Below, one piece after another: positions 15,521 through 22,399 of a DNA stretch of 26,244 nt. Under the pieces are notes generated by a model, which did not search any database, was not told the DNA's origin, and saw only the letters and a list, made by a program, of their open reading frames with translations. The DNA lies in assembly GCA_002438605.1 (NCBI GenBank), contig DJPR01000035.1, forward strand, positions 12,287 to 38,530, read 5' to 3'. The stretch is from Ruminococcus sp. UBA6407. Lineage in GTDB: Bacteria > Bacillota > Clostridia > Oscillospirales > Ruminococcaceae. The translations under genes and the position numbers were made by a program. Positions within the stretch are counted from its first letter, which is position 1. Each line of letters starts with the position of its first letter.

Positions 15521-16594
15521 TTAATATGTCCTATCAGCGTTTTCAATTGCCTGTTCAATAAGTTTATCCACGAGGTAAGATTGTGACATTCCCAAATGCT
15601 GCATAAGTTTAGGATACATACTTATAGAAGTAAAGCCGGGCATAGTATTTATCTCATTAAGATAAAACTCTCCGTTTTCTGTAAGGAAAAAGTCAACTCT
15701 TGAAAGTCCCTTGCAGCCCAAGCATTTATACGCTTTAAGTGCAATCTCCCTTATTTCAAGCATTTTTTCATTTTCAAGTTCAGCAGGAATACAAAGCTGT
15801 GAATCCTCCAACACATACTTTGCATCATAATCATAGAAATCATTGCATGCCTTGATTTCTCCTGCAAATGAAGCAAATGGACTGTCATATCCGAAAACGG
15901 CAACCTCAAGTTCCCTGCCCTTTATAAATTCTTCAATTATAACCTTATTATCATGAGAAAAAGCTGTTTTTACTGCTGCATCAAGTTCTTCAAAGTCATT
16001 TGCCTTATTTATACCGATTGATGAACCGCAGTTTGCCGGCTTAATAAACATTGGAAATCTGAGGTCCTCAGCAATTTTTTCGTACTGTTCTTCAAGATGA
16101 TTTATATCTCTTTGAGTTATCATTCTCCACTTTGCAGTTTTGATATTATTGTAATCAAGAATCATATGTGTATGAGCCTTATCCATACATGAAGCAGACG
16201 CAAGCAGTCCACAGCCGACATAAGGAAGCTTTGCCATATCAAGAAGTCCCTGCAAAGAACCGTCCTCCCCATTTTTTCCATGAAGAACAGGGAAAACAAC
16301 GTCAATTTTTCTTACGGTAGCATCACCGTTTTCAATTGTAATAATTCCTTTATGAATAGGGTCAGGTGAAATAATAGCAGAAGCACAGTCAGGATTGCGT
16401 TCCCATTCTCCTGATTTTATATCTTTTGTATCTCCCGGATAATAAAGCCACCTGCCCTTTTTAGTAATACCGATGCAGGTTACCTCATATTTGTCTTTTG
16501 GAATACTCTCAATTACATTTGCAGCCGAAACAAGTGAAATATCATGTTCATTTGATGCACCGCCAAACAAAACAGCCACCTTGATTTTTGCCAT
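15521..16594 (-). CDS. ddl: D-alanine--D-alanine ligase
   Basis: The product is 357 residues with an ATP-grasp fold. The N-terminus has LFGGASNEHDISLVSA. The ATP-binding loop follows at FIKPANCGSSIGI, and the omega-loop segment FYDYDAKY has the Tyr arrangement of ordinary D-Ala-D-Ala enzymes rather than the VanA/B type. Metal-binding residues lie in VDFFLTENGEFYLNEINTMPGFT. The enzyme makes the dipeptide that MurF adds to the wall precursor. AAAGGAG is nine bases before the ATG and a strong promoter lies about 105-135 bases upstream. It heads the presumed ddl-murI-DUF1934-argS operon. The sequence gives no sign of glycopeptide resistance. Confidence 0.96.
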   Translation of the reverse strand: MAKIKVAVLFGGASNEHDISLVSAANVIESIPKDKYEVTCIGITKKGRWLYYPGDTKDIKSGEWERNPDCASAIISPDPIHKGIITIENGDATVRKIDVVFPVLHGKNGEDGSLQGLLDMAKLPYVGCGLLASASCMDKAHTHMILDYNNIKTAKWRMITQRDINHLEEQYEKIAEDLRFPMFIKPANCGSSIGINKANDFEELDAAVKTAFSHDNKVIIEEFIKGRELEVAVFGYDSPFASFAGEIKACNDFYDYDAKYVLEDSQLCIPAELENEKMLEIREIALKAYKCLGCKGLSRVDFFLTENGEFYLNEINTMPGFTSISMYPKLMQHLGMSQSYLVDKLIEQAIENADRTY

Positions 16595-16699
16595 AGTGAA
16601 TTACTCCTTTAATTATCAACACAGCAAATAACACAAAAACTCCGAAAATCAAACTGCCGTATCAATAAAAACATATTTATCATTTTTTAGTATCAATAT

Positions 16700-16728
16700 A
16701 TTTTATCACATTTCACAAAAAACTGCAA
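16700..16728 (-). promoter_or_regulatory. Housekeeping promoter of ddl
   Basis: On the minus strand: TTGCAG (16728-16723), a 17-base spacer and TAAAAT (16705-16700) preceded by TGA as an extended -10. Initiation is expected near 16693, giving a leader of about 100 bases. Confidence 0.75.
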
Positions 16729-16888
16729 GTATTTTTTGCATTAATAAAAAGAAATGTGTAAATTTCAAAAAGCACAATAAAGCCTTAACAGTTTTCAACA
16801 ATATTTTTTGTGTATTTTAACACTGTATTAATTTGCTTATATTAATTATTATATATTTTGTGAAAATATTAGAACTTAATTCTGGAAA

Positions 16889-16919
16889 TAAAAAAGCAGA
16901 TAACCTTAAGATTATCTGC
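16889..16919 (-). terminator. Rho-independent terminator of pfk
   Basis: Minus strand: GCAGATAA (16919-16912) pairs with TTATCTGC (16903-16896), followed directly by TTTTTTATTT. It begins seven bases past the pfk stop. Confidence 0.88.
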
Positions 16920-16926
16920 AAATTAA

Positions 16927-18144
16927 TTAATCTATTACAAAATGTACCGGCATGCCGTTTTTCATTTTCGTTTCTGTTTCACCCTGAATAAGCGGCAGGA
17001 AATATTCAAGTGCCTCATCTGTTACATTATTATGCTCCGAATTTATCCATTCAATCGGGAAATATTGTTCCTTATTTGCAGTATCAAATACAGAAATATC
17101 ACCTATATGCATCTTATAAGGTGAATTGCTGTCACGATTATAACACATCATTCTGCCTGTCTTTCCATCCAGTGCAGCTTCAACAGCAGCTTCTCCTATT
17201 TCTTCGGATTCACACAGGTCAGTTAATGACGCAATATGGGAACTGCATCTCTGCATAACGTTAAGCTCAATAGAACGAACCTTGCAGTTAAGCTCCTTAG
17301 ATACTATATTTTCCAGACATTTTCCGATTCCTGAAAGATACTGATGTCCAAAAGCATCACTTTTCTGTGACTGAAACTCCTCCGCAGCAAAGCTTCCGTC
17401 CTCAGTGCGAACACCCTCTGATACTGCAACGATAACAGCATCATGTTCACTCTGGATACGCTTTACATCTTCCAGAAATTTCTCTGTACTGAAATGAACC
17501 TCAGGCAAATAAATAAGATGCGGAGCAATCTCTCCGTTTGCTCTCAGGCAGCAGCTCGAAGCAGTAAGCCACCCTGCATGTCTGCCCATAATCTCTACGA
17601 TAGTTACCGATTTTACGCTGTAAACCCTACTGTCACGAATAATTTCCTGCATTGTTGCCGCAACATACTTAGCAGCAGAACCAAATCCGGGACTATGGTC
17701 TGTACCGCACAAATCATTATCAATTGTTTTTGGAATGCCTATAACTTTAATATCAATATTATTTTCAGAGAAGTAAGCTGAAAGCTTCATAACCGTATCC
17801 ATTGAGTCATTTCCGCCAATATAAAAGAACATTCCTATATCATACTTTTTTAAGCACTCAACGATTTTCTTATAATCACTTTCATCCTTTTCGCGCTCAG
17901 CTAGCTTATATCGACATGAACCCAAAGCTGTTGACGGAGTATTTATTAAAAGCTTAATATCTTCTTCACTTTTAATATAATCAGATAAATCAACAAGATT
18001 TTGCCTGATAATTCCGTTTATCCCATTAATCGAACCATAAATTTTGTCAATTTTATCAGATTTACAGCCTCTCTTAAAAACTCCTGCAAGTGAAGCATTA
18101 ATAGCGCAGGTTGGTCCGCCGGATTGTGCAACTACAATATTCAT
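16927..18144 (-). CDS. Pyrophosphate-dependent 6-phosphofructokinase
   Basis: The product is 405 residues and phosphorylates fructose 6-phosphate in glycolysis. The N-terminus SGGPTCAINA is the phosphate-binding loop. The diagnostic G110-G111-N112-D113-S114 and P138-K139-T140-I141-D142-N143-D144 carry the Asp and Lys that characterise PPi users; ATP enzymes have Gly at both places. MGRHAGW (186-192) binds the sugar phosphate. PPi use is therefore inferred from family rules. The gene is monocistronic, with its own promoter and terminator. The ribosome site is weak (GAAAAG) and the leader is about 155 bases, with two inverted repeats, suggesting post-transcriptional control. Confidence 0.92.
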   Translation of the reverse strand: MNIVVAQSGGPTCAINASLAGVFKRGCKSDKIDKIYGSINGINGIIRQNLVDLSDYIKSEEDIKLLINTPSTALGSCRYKLAEREKDESDYKKIVECLKKYDIGMFFYIGGNDSMDTVMKLSAYFSENNIDIKVIGIPKTIDNDLCGTDHSPGFGSAAKYVAATMQEIIRDSRVYSVKSVTIVEIMGRHAGWLTASSCCLRANGEIAPHLIYLPEVHFSTEKFLEDVKRIQSEHDAVIVAVSEGVRTEDGSFAAEEFQSQKSDAFGHQYLSGIGKCLENIVSKELNCKVRSIELNVMQRCSSHIASLTDLCESEEIGEAAVEAALDGKTGRMMCYNRDSNSPYKMHIGDISVFDTANKEQYFPIEWINSEHNNVTDEALEYFLPLIQGETETKMKNGMPVHFVID

Positions 18145-18165
18145 TCATCTTTTCAGCATTTATCA

Positions 18166-18200
18166 AGGTAATACCGTATAATATTTGTATGATATTACCT
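18166..18200 (-). repeat. Inverted repeat close to the pfk start codon
   Basis: AGGTAATA and TATTACCT flank a 19-base, partly self-complementary centre. It ends 22 bases before the pfk ATG and lies within the transcribed leader, so it could be a translational control hairpin. It contains or hides the only AGG nearby. Confidence 0.5.
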
Positions 18201-18236
18201 TTAAACAATAAATGCTATTCCTCTCATAATTTTATT

Positions 18237-18287
18237 GGCAGCACCGCAATTTTCGGTCAGCATTTTATAAAAAACTTTTTCACTGCC
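18237..18287. repeat. Possible shortened MITE-family element in the pfk leader
   Basis: The left edge GGCAGCACCGCA matches the terminal repeat of the dispersed family and the right edge (CTGCC at 18283-18287) is its complement, giving five-base perfect ends about 50 bp apart. The interior shows no clear match. The assignment is tentative. Confidence 0.35.
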
Positions 18288-18305
18288 ATTATATCCCAAG
18301 TACCA

Positions 18306-18334
18306 ATTATACCACAATATAAGCTTTTTTTCAA
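18306..18334 (-). promoter_or_regulatory. Housekeeping promoter of pfk
   Basis: Minus strand: TTGAAA (18334-18329), a 17-base spacer and TATAAT (18311-18306) with TGG just before it as an extended -10. Initiation near 18299 gives a leader of about 155 bases. Confidence 0.85.
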
Positions 18335-18407
18335 TTGTTCAGACATACAAAAAAAGTCAGCAAAAAATGAACAATTGCAAAATGTTGACCAATCTTATAC
18401 CATTTCA

Positions 18408-19196
18408 CTAAATAATATTAAAATGTTTTAATGCAAATTCTATTCCGTCATCTTCAATATCCTTTGTAATAAAAGATACATAGTTATGAATAGCCTTTCC
18501 TCCGCCCATAGCTATACTGTTCGGTACAGCTTCAAGCATTGGCAGGTCATTTGTACTGTCACCGATTGCATAGGCGTTTTTCAGCTCAATTCCAAGACGT
18601 TTCAATATTACATCAATTGCAGTTGCTTTTGAATATCCTAACGGTACATTTTCAAAAAGTCCATTTCCACGGTCAATTACAGAAAAATACTTAGACGCTT
18701 TTTCCTTAAATAATTCTGCATTTGTTGTTTCATCACACCAAACAACAAATTTATCAAAATGAAAATCAGGTTCATTTATAGAAAGTGTAACATCAAATCC
18801 AAGCTTTAAAAAGCCGTTTCTGAACATTTCAAGCTGTTCATTGCTTTGAAGCTCAGAGTCAAAGAAAACATTATCACGTCTTTCATACAGCGGAATAGCT
18901 TTGCATTCCCTTACCAATTCTACGATTTCATGACAAATATCAGACGACATAGTATGATACAATATTTCTTCGCCATTGCACTCAATATATGTTCCGCATC
19001 CGCAAAGAAAGCCGTCAAATCCAAGATTTTTTATTCTGTCCTGAACGTTAAATATAGTACGTCCTGTATTTATAAATGTGTAATTCCCGTTTTCACGAGC
19101 TTTTTTTATTGCTCTGACTGTACTTTCAGGTATTAACGCTCGCTCATCCTCTGTTACAATAGTTCCGTCAATATCAAAAAAAATAACTTTTTTCAT
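18408..19196 (-). CDS. Cof-type HAD-superfamily sugar-phosphate phosphatase
   Basis: The product is 262 residues. Motif I is D8-I-D10 in FFDIDGT, and motif IV is GDSTND (about 212-217; D213, D217) near the C-terminus. A large alpha/beta cap between them identifies the Cof/YkrA subgroup (type IIB). These enzymes dephosphorylate sugar phosphates or cofactors such as FMN or PLP; the substrate cannot be read from sequence. The ATG at 19196 has AGGAG seven bases upstream. A longer in-frame start at 19307 would translate through a palindromic repeat and is rejected. The gene is divergent from the SpoIIQ-like gene and followed by pfk, which has its own promoter. Confidence 0.9.
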   Translation of the reverse strand: MKKVIFFDIDGTIVTEDERALIPESTVRAIKKARENGNYTFINTGRTIFNVQDRIKNLGFDGFLCGCGTYIECNGEEILYHTMSSDICHEIVELVRECKAIPLYERRDNVFFDSELQSNEQLEMFRNGFLKLGFDVTLSINEPDFHFDKFVVWCDETTNAELFKEKASKYFSVIDRGNGLFENVPLGYSKATAIDVILKRLGIELKNAYAIGDSTNDLPMLEAVPNSIAMGGGKAIHNYVSFITKDIEDDGIEFALKHFNII

Positions 19197-19214
19197 TTTA
19201 CTTCTCCTTTTATA

Positions 19215-19243
19215 CAGCACCCCATAAAATTTACGTGGTGCTG
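19215..19243. repeat. Short palindromic MITE derivative in the HAD gene leader
   Basis: Fourteen-base arms match at 12 positions around one central base. The arm begins CAGCACC, like the element termini at 18238 and 20122. It is built the same way as the 39-bp palindrome at 7747-7785 and lies 18 bases from the HAD start codon, adjoining its ribosome site. Confidence 0.6.
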
Positions 19244-19342
19244 CCATAATTTCTGGAGTGATATAGAAAACAATCTTCCTGATTTTTATATTTTGCGTAT
19301 AAAACAAATTTATTCGTTCAAAATATAATCGGAGGTGTTAAT

Positions 19343-20101
19343 GTGAACAAAAATATTTTTTCAAATTCCAAATCAGGCAAATCATCTAAAGGGTTCTATA
19401 CAGCACTCGGTATAAGTGCGTTAATGATTGGATCAGCATGTTATTTCTCATATTCTCAAGGAGATAAGCGAAAGGAAACAAAGCCTCAGACTTCAGTATC
19501 AGAAGCTGCTGTTGACCGCAATCAAACAAATATACCTAAACAAACAACTATAATTTTTACTACAACGTCCATTTCAACTACTACATTTCAAACCACATCA
19601 ACCGTAACCGAAACCACAATGGCTGCAACATTACCTGCTGCCAATATTGTAGTTGAAGAAATCCCTGCTGAAGAAACTGCCGCACATTCAGCAGCATATC
19701 AGGCTCCTCTCGCCGACATTTCAAACATCATCAATCTTTTCAGCGGCACTGAGCTTGTAAAAAATACAACCACAGGTTCATGGCAAACTCATAACGGCGT
19801 TGATATTGCCGCAAATATTGGTGATGATGTATTTTCAATAGGCAGCGGAGAAGTTATCGGAATAAATGATGATCCATTATGGGGAACTGTTGTTATTGTT
19901 GACCACAGAAACGGTTATGTAAGCAAATACTGCGGGCTTGCAAAGGAACTTCCTGTTCAGGAGGGAAATTCAGTAAAAGCAGGAGATATAATCGGCTCTG
20001 TAAGTGATACGGCTGATATTGAAAGCGGACTTGATCCGCATCTTCACATTGAGGTTATCCAAAACGGTGATTTCATCGATCCTTTAGAACTCTTTAATTA
20101 A
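19343..20101 (+). CDS. SpoIIQ-like membrane-anchored M23 domain protein
   Basis: The product is 252 residues and the only plus-strand gene. A short basic cytoplasmic tail (1-17) and one membrane helix (about 18-38) lead to a long linker that is extremely Thr-rich at 68-92. An M23/LytM domain (about 130-250) follows. The zinc-site residues H150 and D154 (HNGVD) and the H233-x-H235 pair (HLHIE) are present. The usual YxHL motif reads Y196-C-G-L, so its His is missing. Membrane anchoring plus a degenerate LytM domain resembles SpoIIQ, which joins SpoIIIAH across the forespore engulfment space. The start is GTG with GGAGG seven bases upstream. The SpoIIQ assignment is inference; a general M23 protein is the alternative. 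Confidence 0.82.
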   Translation: MNKNIFSNSKSGKSSKGFYTALGISALMIGSACYFSYSQGDKRKETKPQTSVSEAAVDRNQTNIPKQTTIIFTTTSISTTTFQTTSTVTETTMAATLPAANIVVEEIPAEETAAHSAAYQAPLADISNIINLFSGTELVKNTTTGSWQTHNGVDIAANIGDDVFSIGSGEVIGINDDPLWGTVVIVDHRNGYVSKYCGLAKELPVQEGNSVKAGDIIGSVSDTADIESGLDPHLHIEVIQNGDFIDPLELFN

Positions 20102-20116
20102 GGGCAGCATAGTTTC

Positions 20117-20168
20117 TAAGGCAGCACTGCACAATGTCTTTAGACGTGGTCTGTATTGTATTGCCTAA
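20117..20168 (+). repeat. Internally deleted MITE-family copy, about 50 bp
   Basis: The left edge AAGGCAGCACTGCAC is a terminal repeat. It is followed at once by a copy of the element's right end: 20133-20168 matches 22254-22290 at about 29 of 36 aligned bases, ending TGCCTAA. The whole interior is absent. It sits 16 bases after the SpoIIQ-like stop codon. Confidence 0.7.
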
Positions 20169-20170
20169 AA

Positions 20171-20204
20171 CATAAATAAGGGGTTGACCTTTTCGATCAA
20201 CCCC
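20171..20204 (-). terminator. Rho-independent terminator of fba
   Basis: Minus strand: GGGGTTGATC pairs with GGTCAACCCC (one G-U pair) around a GAAAA loop, followed by TTATTTATG. It starts 18 bases past the fba stop. On the plus strand there is no T-run, so it does not serve the SpoIIQ-like gene well. Confidence 0.82.
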
Positions 20205-20221
20205 TGTTAACATACATATAA

Positions 20222-21085
20222 TTATGCCTTGTTTACGCTTCCGAAAAGTTCCATCTTTTCCTTAACAGTAGCCTTGATAGCCTCAAAACCTGGAGCAAGA
20301 AGCTTTCTTGGGTCAAAGCCCTTACCCTGAAGATCCTTGCCTTCTTCAATGTACTTTCTTGTAGCTGCCTGGAATGAAAGCTGACACTCTGTATTAACAT
20401 TGATCTTTGCAACTCCAAGTGAAATAGCCTTCTTAATCATGTCCTCAGGAATACCTGTACCGCCGTGAAGAACTAATGGCATATCGCCAACTTCTTTCTT
20501 AACTGCTTCAAGAGTTTCAAATGAAAGACCTGCCCAGTTTTCAGGATATTTACCATGAATATTACCAATACCTGCTGCAAGCATTGTAACACCAAGGTCT
20601 GCAATCTGCTTGCATTCCTTAGGATCTGCACATTCGCCTGCACCGATAACGCCGTCTTCCTCACCGCCGATTGAACCAACTTCAGCTTCAAGAGAAATGC
20701 CGAGAACATCACAAGCATTTACAAGAGCTGTTGTCTTAGCAATGTTTTCTTCGATTGGATAATGTGAACCGTCAAACATTACTGATGAGAAACCTGCATT
20801 GATGCAAGCCTTAGCTCCTTCAAATGAACCATGGTCGAGGTGGAGAGCAACAGGAACAGTAATTCCGAGTTCTTCAATCATACCCTTAACCATTCCGACA
20901 ACTGTCTTATAACCGCACATATACTTGCCTGCACCCTCTGATACACCGAGAATTACAGGTGAATTGCATTCCTGAGCTGTAAGGAGAATAGCCTTTGTCC
21001 ATTCAAGGTTGTTGATATTGAACTGACCAACTGCATACTTTCCTTCTCTTGCCTTTGTAAGCATTTCTTTAGCTGAAACTAACAT
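20222..21085 (-). CDS. fba: Class II fructose-1,6-bisphosphate aldolase
   Basis: This 287-residue zinc aldolase cleaves fructose 1,6-bisphosphate to glyceraldehyde 3-phosphate and dihydroxyacetone phosphate. H82-L-D84-H85 holds the catalytic Asp and a zinc His, and further ligands are H177 (HGKY) and H207 (HGGTGI). The phosphate loop INVNTE is present. The ATG at 21085 gives the standard N-terminus MLVSAKEML, with AGGAGG eleven bases upstream; an ATG at 21112 would place the ribosome site inside the gene and is rejected. It is monocistronic, with its own promoter and terminator. It works directly downstream of the nearby phosphofructokinase in glycolysis. Confidence 0.96.
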   Translation of the reverse strand: MLVSAKEMLTKAREGKYAVGQFNINNLEWTKAILLTAQECNSPVILGVSEGAGKYMCGYKTVVGMVKGMIEELGITVPVALHLDHGSFEGAKACINAGFSSVMFDGSHYPIEENIAKTTALVNACDVLGISLEAEVGSIGGEEDGVIGAGECADPKECKQIADLGVTMLAAGIGNIHGKYPENWAGLSFETLEAVKKEVGDMPLVLHGGTGIPEDMIKKAISLGVAKINVNTECQLSFQAATRKYIEEGKDLQGKGFDPRKLLAPGFEAIKATVKEKMELFGSVNKA

Positions 21086-21142
21086 AATTATTATTTCCTC
21101 CTGAATTTTCATTTCAAAGGTGCAAATACACCCAACAAACTT

Positions 21143-21171
21143 ATTATACTACATTAAATAAAAAAAAGCAA
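21143..21171 (-). promoter_or_regulatory. Housekeeping promoter of fba
   Basis: Minus strand: TTGCTT (21171-21166), a 17-base T-rich spacer and a perfect TATAAT (21148-21143). Initiation near 21136 leaves a leader of about 50 bases. Confidence 0.82.
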
Positions 21172-21205
21172 TATGTTAATTAAAATTTTTCATGACCTGC
21201 AAATA

Positions 21206-21237
21206 AAGGCAGTGCCATTTTCATTCAACACTGCCTT
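21206..21237 (-). terminator. Hairpin terminator after the LUD gene
   Basis: AAGGCAGTG and CACTGCCTT form perfect nine-base arms around a 14-base loop, followed on the minus strand by TATTTG. It lies seven bases past the stop. The outer AAGGCAG equals the first bases of the dispersed repeat, so this terminator may derive from an element end. Confidence 0.65.
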
Positions 21238-21243
21238 AGTTTA

Positions 21244-21915
21244 TCAGTAACCCAAAGTATTCCCAACGATAATAACCTTGATTCTTCCCTTATGACGCTG
21301 AAATGCAGATACAAGATAATTGCAGCAAATTCTGTCATCACTTGAACAGCCGTCACACATTTCACTCGCTGCTTTATCTTTAATTGAAACGCATTCTCCT
21401 GTATTAAAGCAGTATGTTGCATTTCCAAGACGCTGACAGTTAGGCGGTGCCGCATCTCTTTTTACCCTTAAAATTGCTTCATCAAGATCCTTTACAATTT
21501 TATTATATCCTGCTACAACAATAACTGTTTTGGGTCCATATGCAATCGCCGCAATTCTGTTGCTGTTGCCGTCAACATTATAAAGCACACCGCTTTCTGT
21601 TATAGCATTTGCACTTGTAAGGTAAACATCAGCAGAAAAAGATGCCCTGTAAACCTGTTCCAGTTTATCCTCGTCAACAGCAGAACGGTCAATGTATTTA
21701 TAATCACCTGAATTAAGAAGTGAGGTTATACCGCATTGCTTAAGAGTCATTGAACCGCCATGAGTTACAACATCTCCATTTTTAAGCAGATTTTTTACAA
21801 TTCCCTTTACATCTTCCTTTGTAGGAGCATAATAAAAATCCATATTATTCTTTTTCAGGTTTTCAGCAGTTCTGTTAATGCGTTTCAAAATAATACTTTC
21901 GATATTTTTATCCAT
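21244..21915 (-). CDS. LUD-domain (LutC/DUF162) protein, stand-alone type
   Basis: The product is 223 residues. The LUD fold is indicated by GDVVTHGGSMTLKQCG, a stretch YLTSANAITESGVLYNVDGNSNRIAAIAYGP, and VIVVAGYNKIVKD. The C-terminal part carries several Cys residues (PPNCQRLG, CFNTGEC, MCDGCSSDDRICC). Relatives include LutC, part of an iron-sulfur lactate oxidation complex, but no lutA or lutB gene is present and stand-alone Firmicute members have no established reaction. The ATG has AAGGAG upstream. The gene is flanked by hairpins on both sides, so it is probably transcribed alone. I cannot identify its promoter confidently. Confidence 0.88.
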   Translation of the reverse strand: MDKNIESIILKRINRTAENLKKNNMDFYYAPTKEDVKGIVKNLLKNGDVVTHGGSMTLKQCGITSLLNSGDYKYIDRSAVDEDKLEQVYRASFSADVYLTSANAITESGVLYNVDGNSNRIAAIAYGPKTVIVVAGYNKIVKDLDEAILRVKRDAAPPNCQRLGNATYCFNTGECVSIKDKAASEMCDGCSSDDRICCNYLVSAFQRHKGRIKVIIVGNTLGY

Positions 21916-21962
21916 AATAACTCTCCTTTATATATTTATAATCTATAATCGTTATCGAATTA

Positions 21963-21993
21963 TAAAAAAACGGGATACTGAAATTGTATCCCG
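21963..21993 (-). terminator. Strong hairpin with T-run, upstream of the LUD gene
   Basis: Minus strand: CGGGATAC pairs with GTATCCCG around a seven-base loop, followed by seven T. It is over 400 bases past hpf, so it would stop read-through from hpf and the repeat. It could instead be an attenuator in the LUD leader, only 48 bases from that gene. Confidence 0.8.
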
Positions 21994-22110
21994 CAAACTA
22001 TGTAATATTATTTTTATTACGTCAAGTACAACGGGCAGCTTCTTAGATTTTTATGGAAAACCAATTAAGACAAGGCAACAAGCCGCCGACAAACCCGACG
22101 AACAATAAGT
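21994..22110 (+). other. GC-richer, coding-like fragment of unknown origin beside the MITE
   Basis: Bases about 22020-22108 are less AT-rich than the rest of the gap and read in one plus-strand frame as a hydrophilic tail (FYGKPIKTRQQAADKPDEQ then stop). The open frame begins inside the neighbouring gene's start region and terminator, has no ribosome site and ends three bases before the MITE. It may be a relic of a gene or another repeat. I do not call a gene. Confidence 0.3.
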
Positions 22111-22290
22111 TTAAGGCAACACCGCATAAAGATTGTGTGTCAGAAACGCAGATATATTTTTAGTCAGATTGCATAGAATTTTTAAAGGCATACTGTCATA
22201 TGGTGAGAAAATTATGTGTAATATGACGGAAAATTTGCAAGTTTATGACGTACAAAGTCTTTTGACGTGCTTTGTGTGGTAGTGCCTTAA
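22111..22290 (+). mobile_element. Complete 180-bp MITE-like element with terminal inverted repeats
   Basis: The element begins TTAAGGCAACACCGCATAAAG and ends with an inverted version; about 16 of 20 bases after the TTA match between ends. The outermost eight bases, TTAAGGCA and TGCCTTAA, are perfect. It has no reading frame of note. Its right half (22212-22276) matches the copy at the window end at 61 of 65 positions, and 22256-22276 is identical to bases 1-21. Such non-coding elements are usually moved by a transposase encoded elsewhere; none is in this window. Confidence 0.75.
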
Positions 22291-22328
22291 GAAAATATTA
22301 TGCAAAACCTTTCGATTATTACTTTTCA

Positions 22329-22370
22329 GAACTTGTACAAATATGTGCTACAGCCTATTGGTACGAGTTC
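22329..22370. repeat. Inverted repeat downstream of hpf
   Basis: GAACTTGTAC and GTACGAGTTC form ten-base arms (one G-T) separated by 22 bases. It begins 30 bases past the hpf stop. The pairing is complete on plus-strand RNA but has one mismatch on hpf-sense RNA, and there is no T-run, so a terminator role is uncertain. Confidence 0.4.
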
Positions 22371-22399
22371 TCATATATTTATGTTTTTCAGTAATAAAA

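Larger units (their letters stand above)
16595..16926. other. 332-base intergenic region between ddl and pfk
   Basis: It holds the pfk terminator (16889-16919) and the ddl promoter (16700-16728). The remaining roughly 160 bases (16729-16888) are extremely AT-rich. I see no coding region, repeat-family member or structured RNA there. Confidence 0.6.

Noticed and set aside
15521..16594. Vancomycin-type D-Ala-D-Lac ligase
   Set aside because: The omega-loop reads FYDYDAKY, the pattern of ordinary D-Ala-D-Ala ligases, and no vanH or vanX gene is adjacent.
18408..19307. Longer HAD protein starting at 19307
   Set aside because: The extra 37 residues cross the palindromic repeat and the AGGAG site. 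The MKKVIFFDIDGT start at 19196 is standard for the family.
19293..19329. Promoter-like sequences before the SpoIIQ-like gene, including a perfect TATAAT and a SigF-like GTATA / GTTCAAAATA pair
   Set aside because: Both would start transcription at or inside the GGAGG ribosome site (19331-19335). The real promoter is probably further upstream and I cannot identify it.
21878..22108. A 76-codon plus-strand open frame in the hpf-LUD gap
   Set aside because: It starts inside the LUD gene, crosses its leader and the strong terminator, and has no ribosome site. Only its last part looks coding-like, so it is described as a fragment and not a gene.
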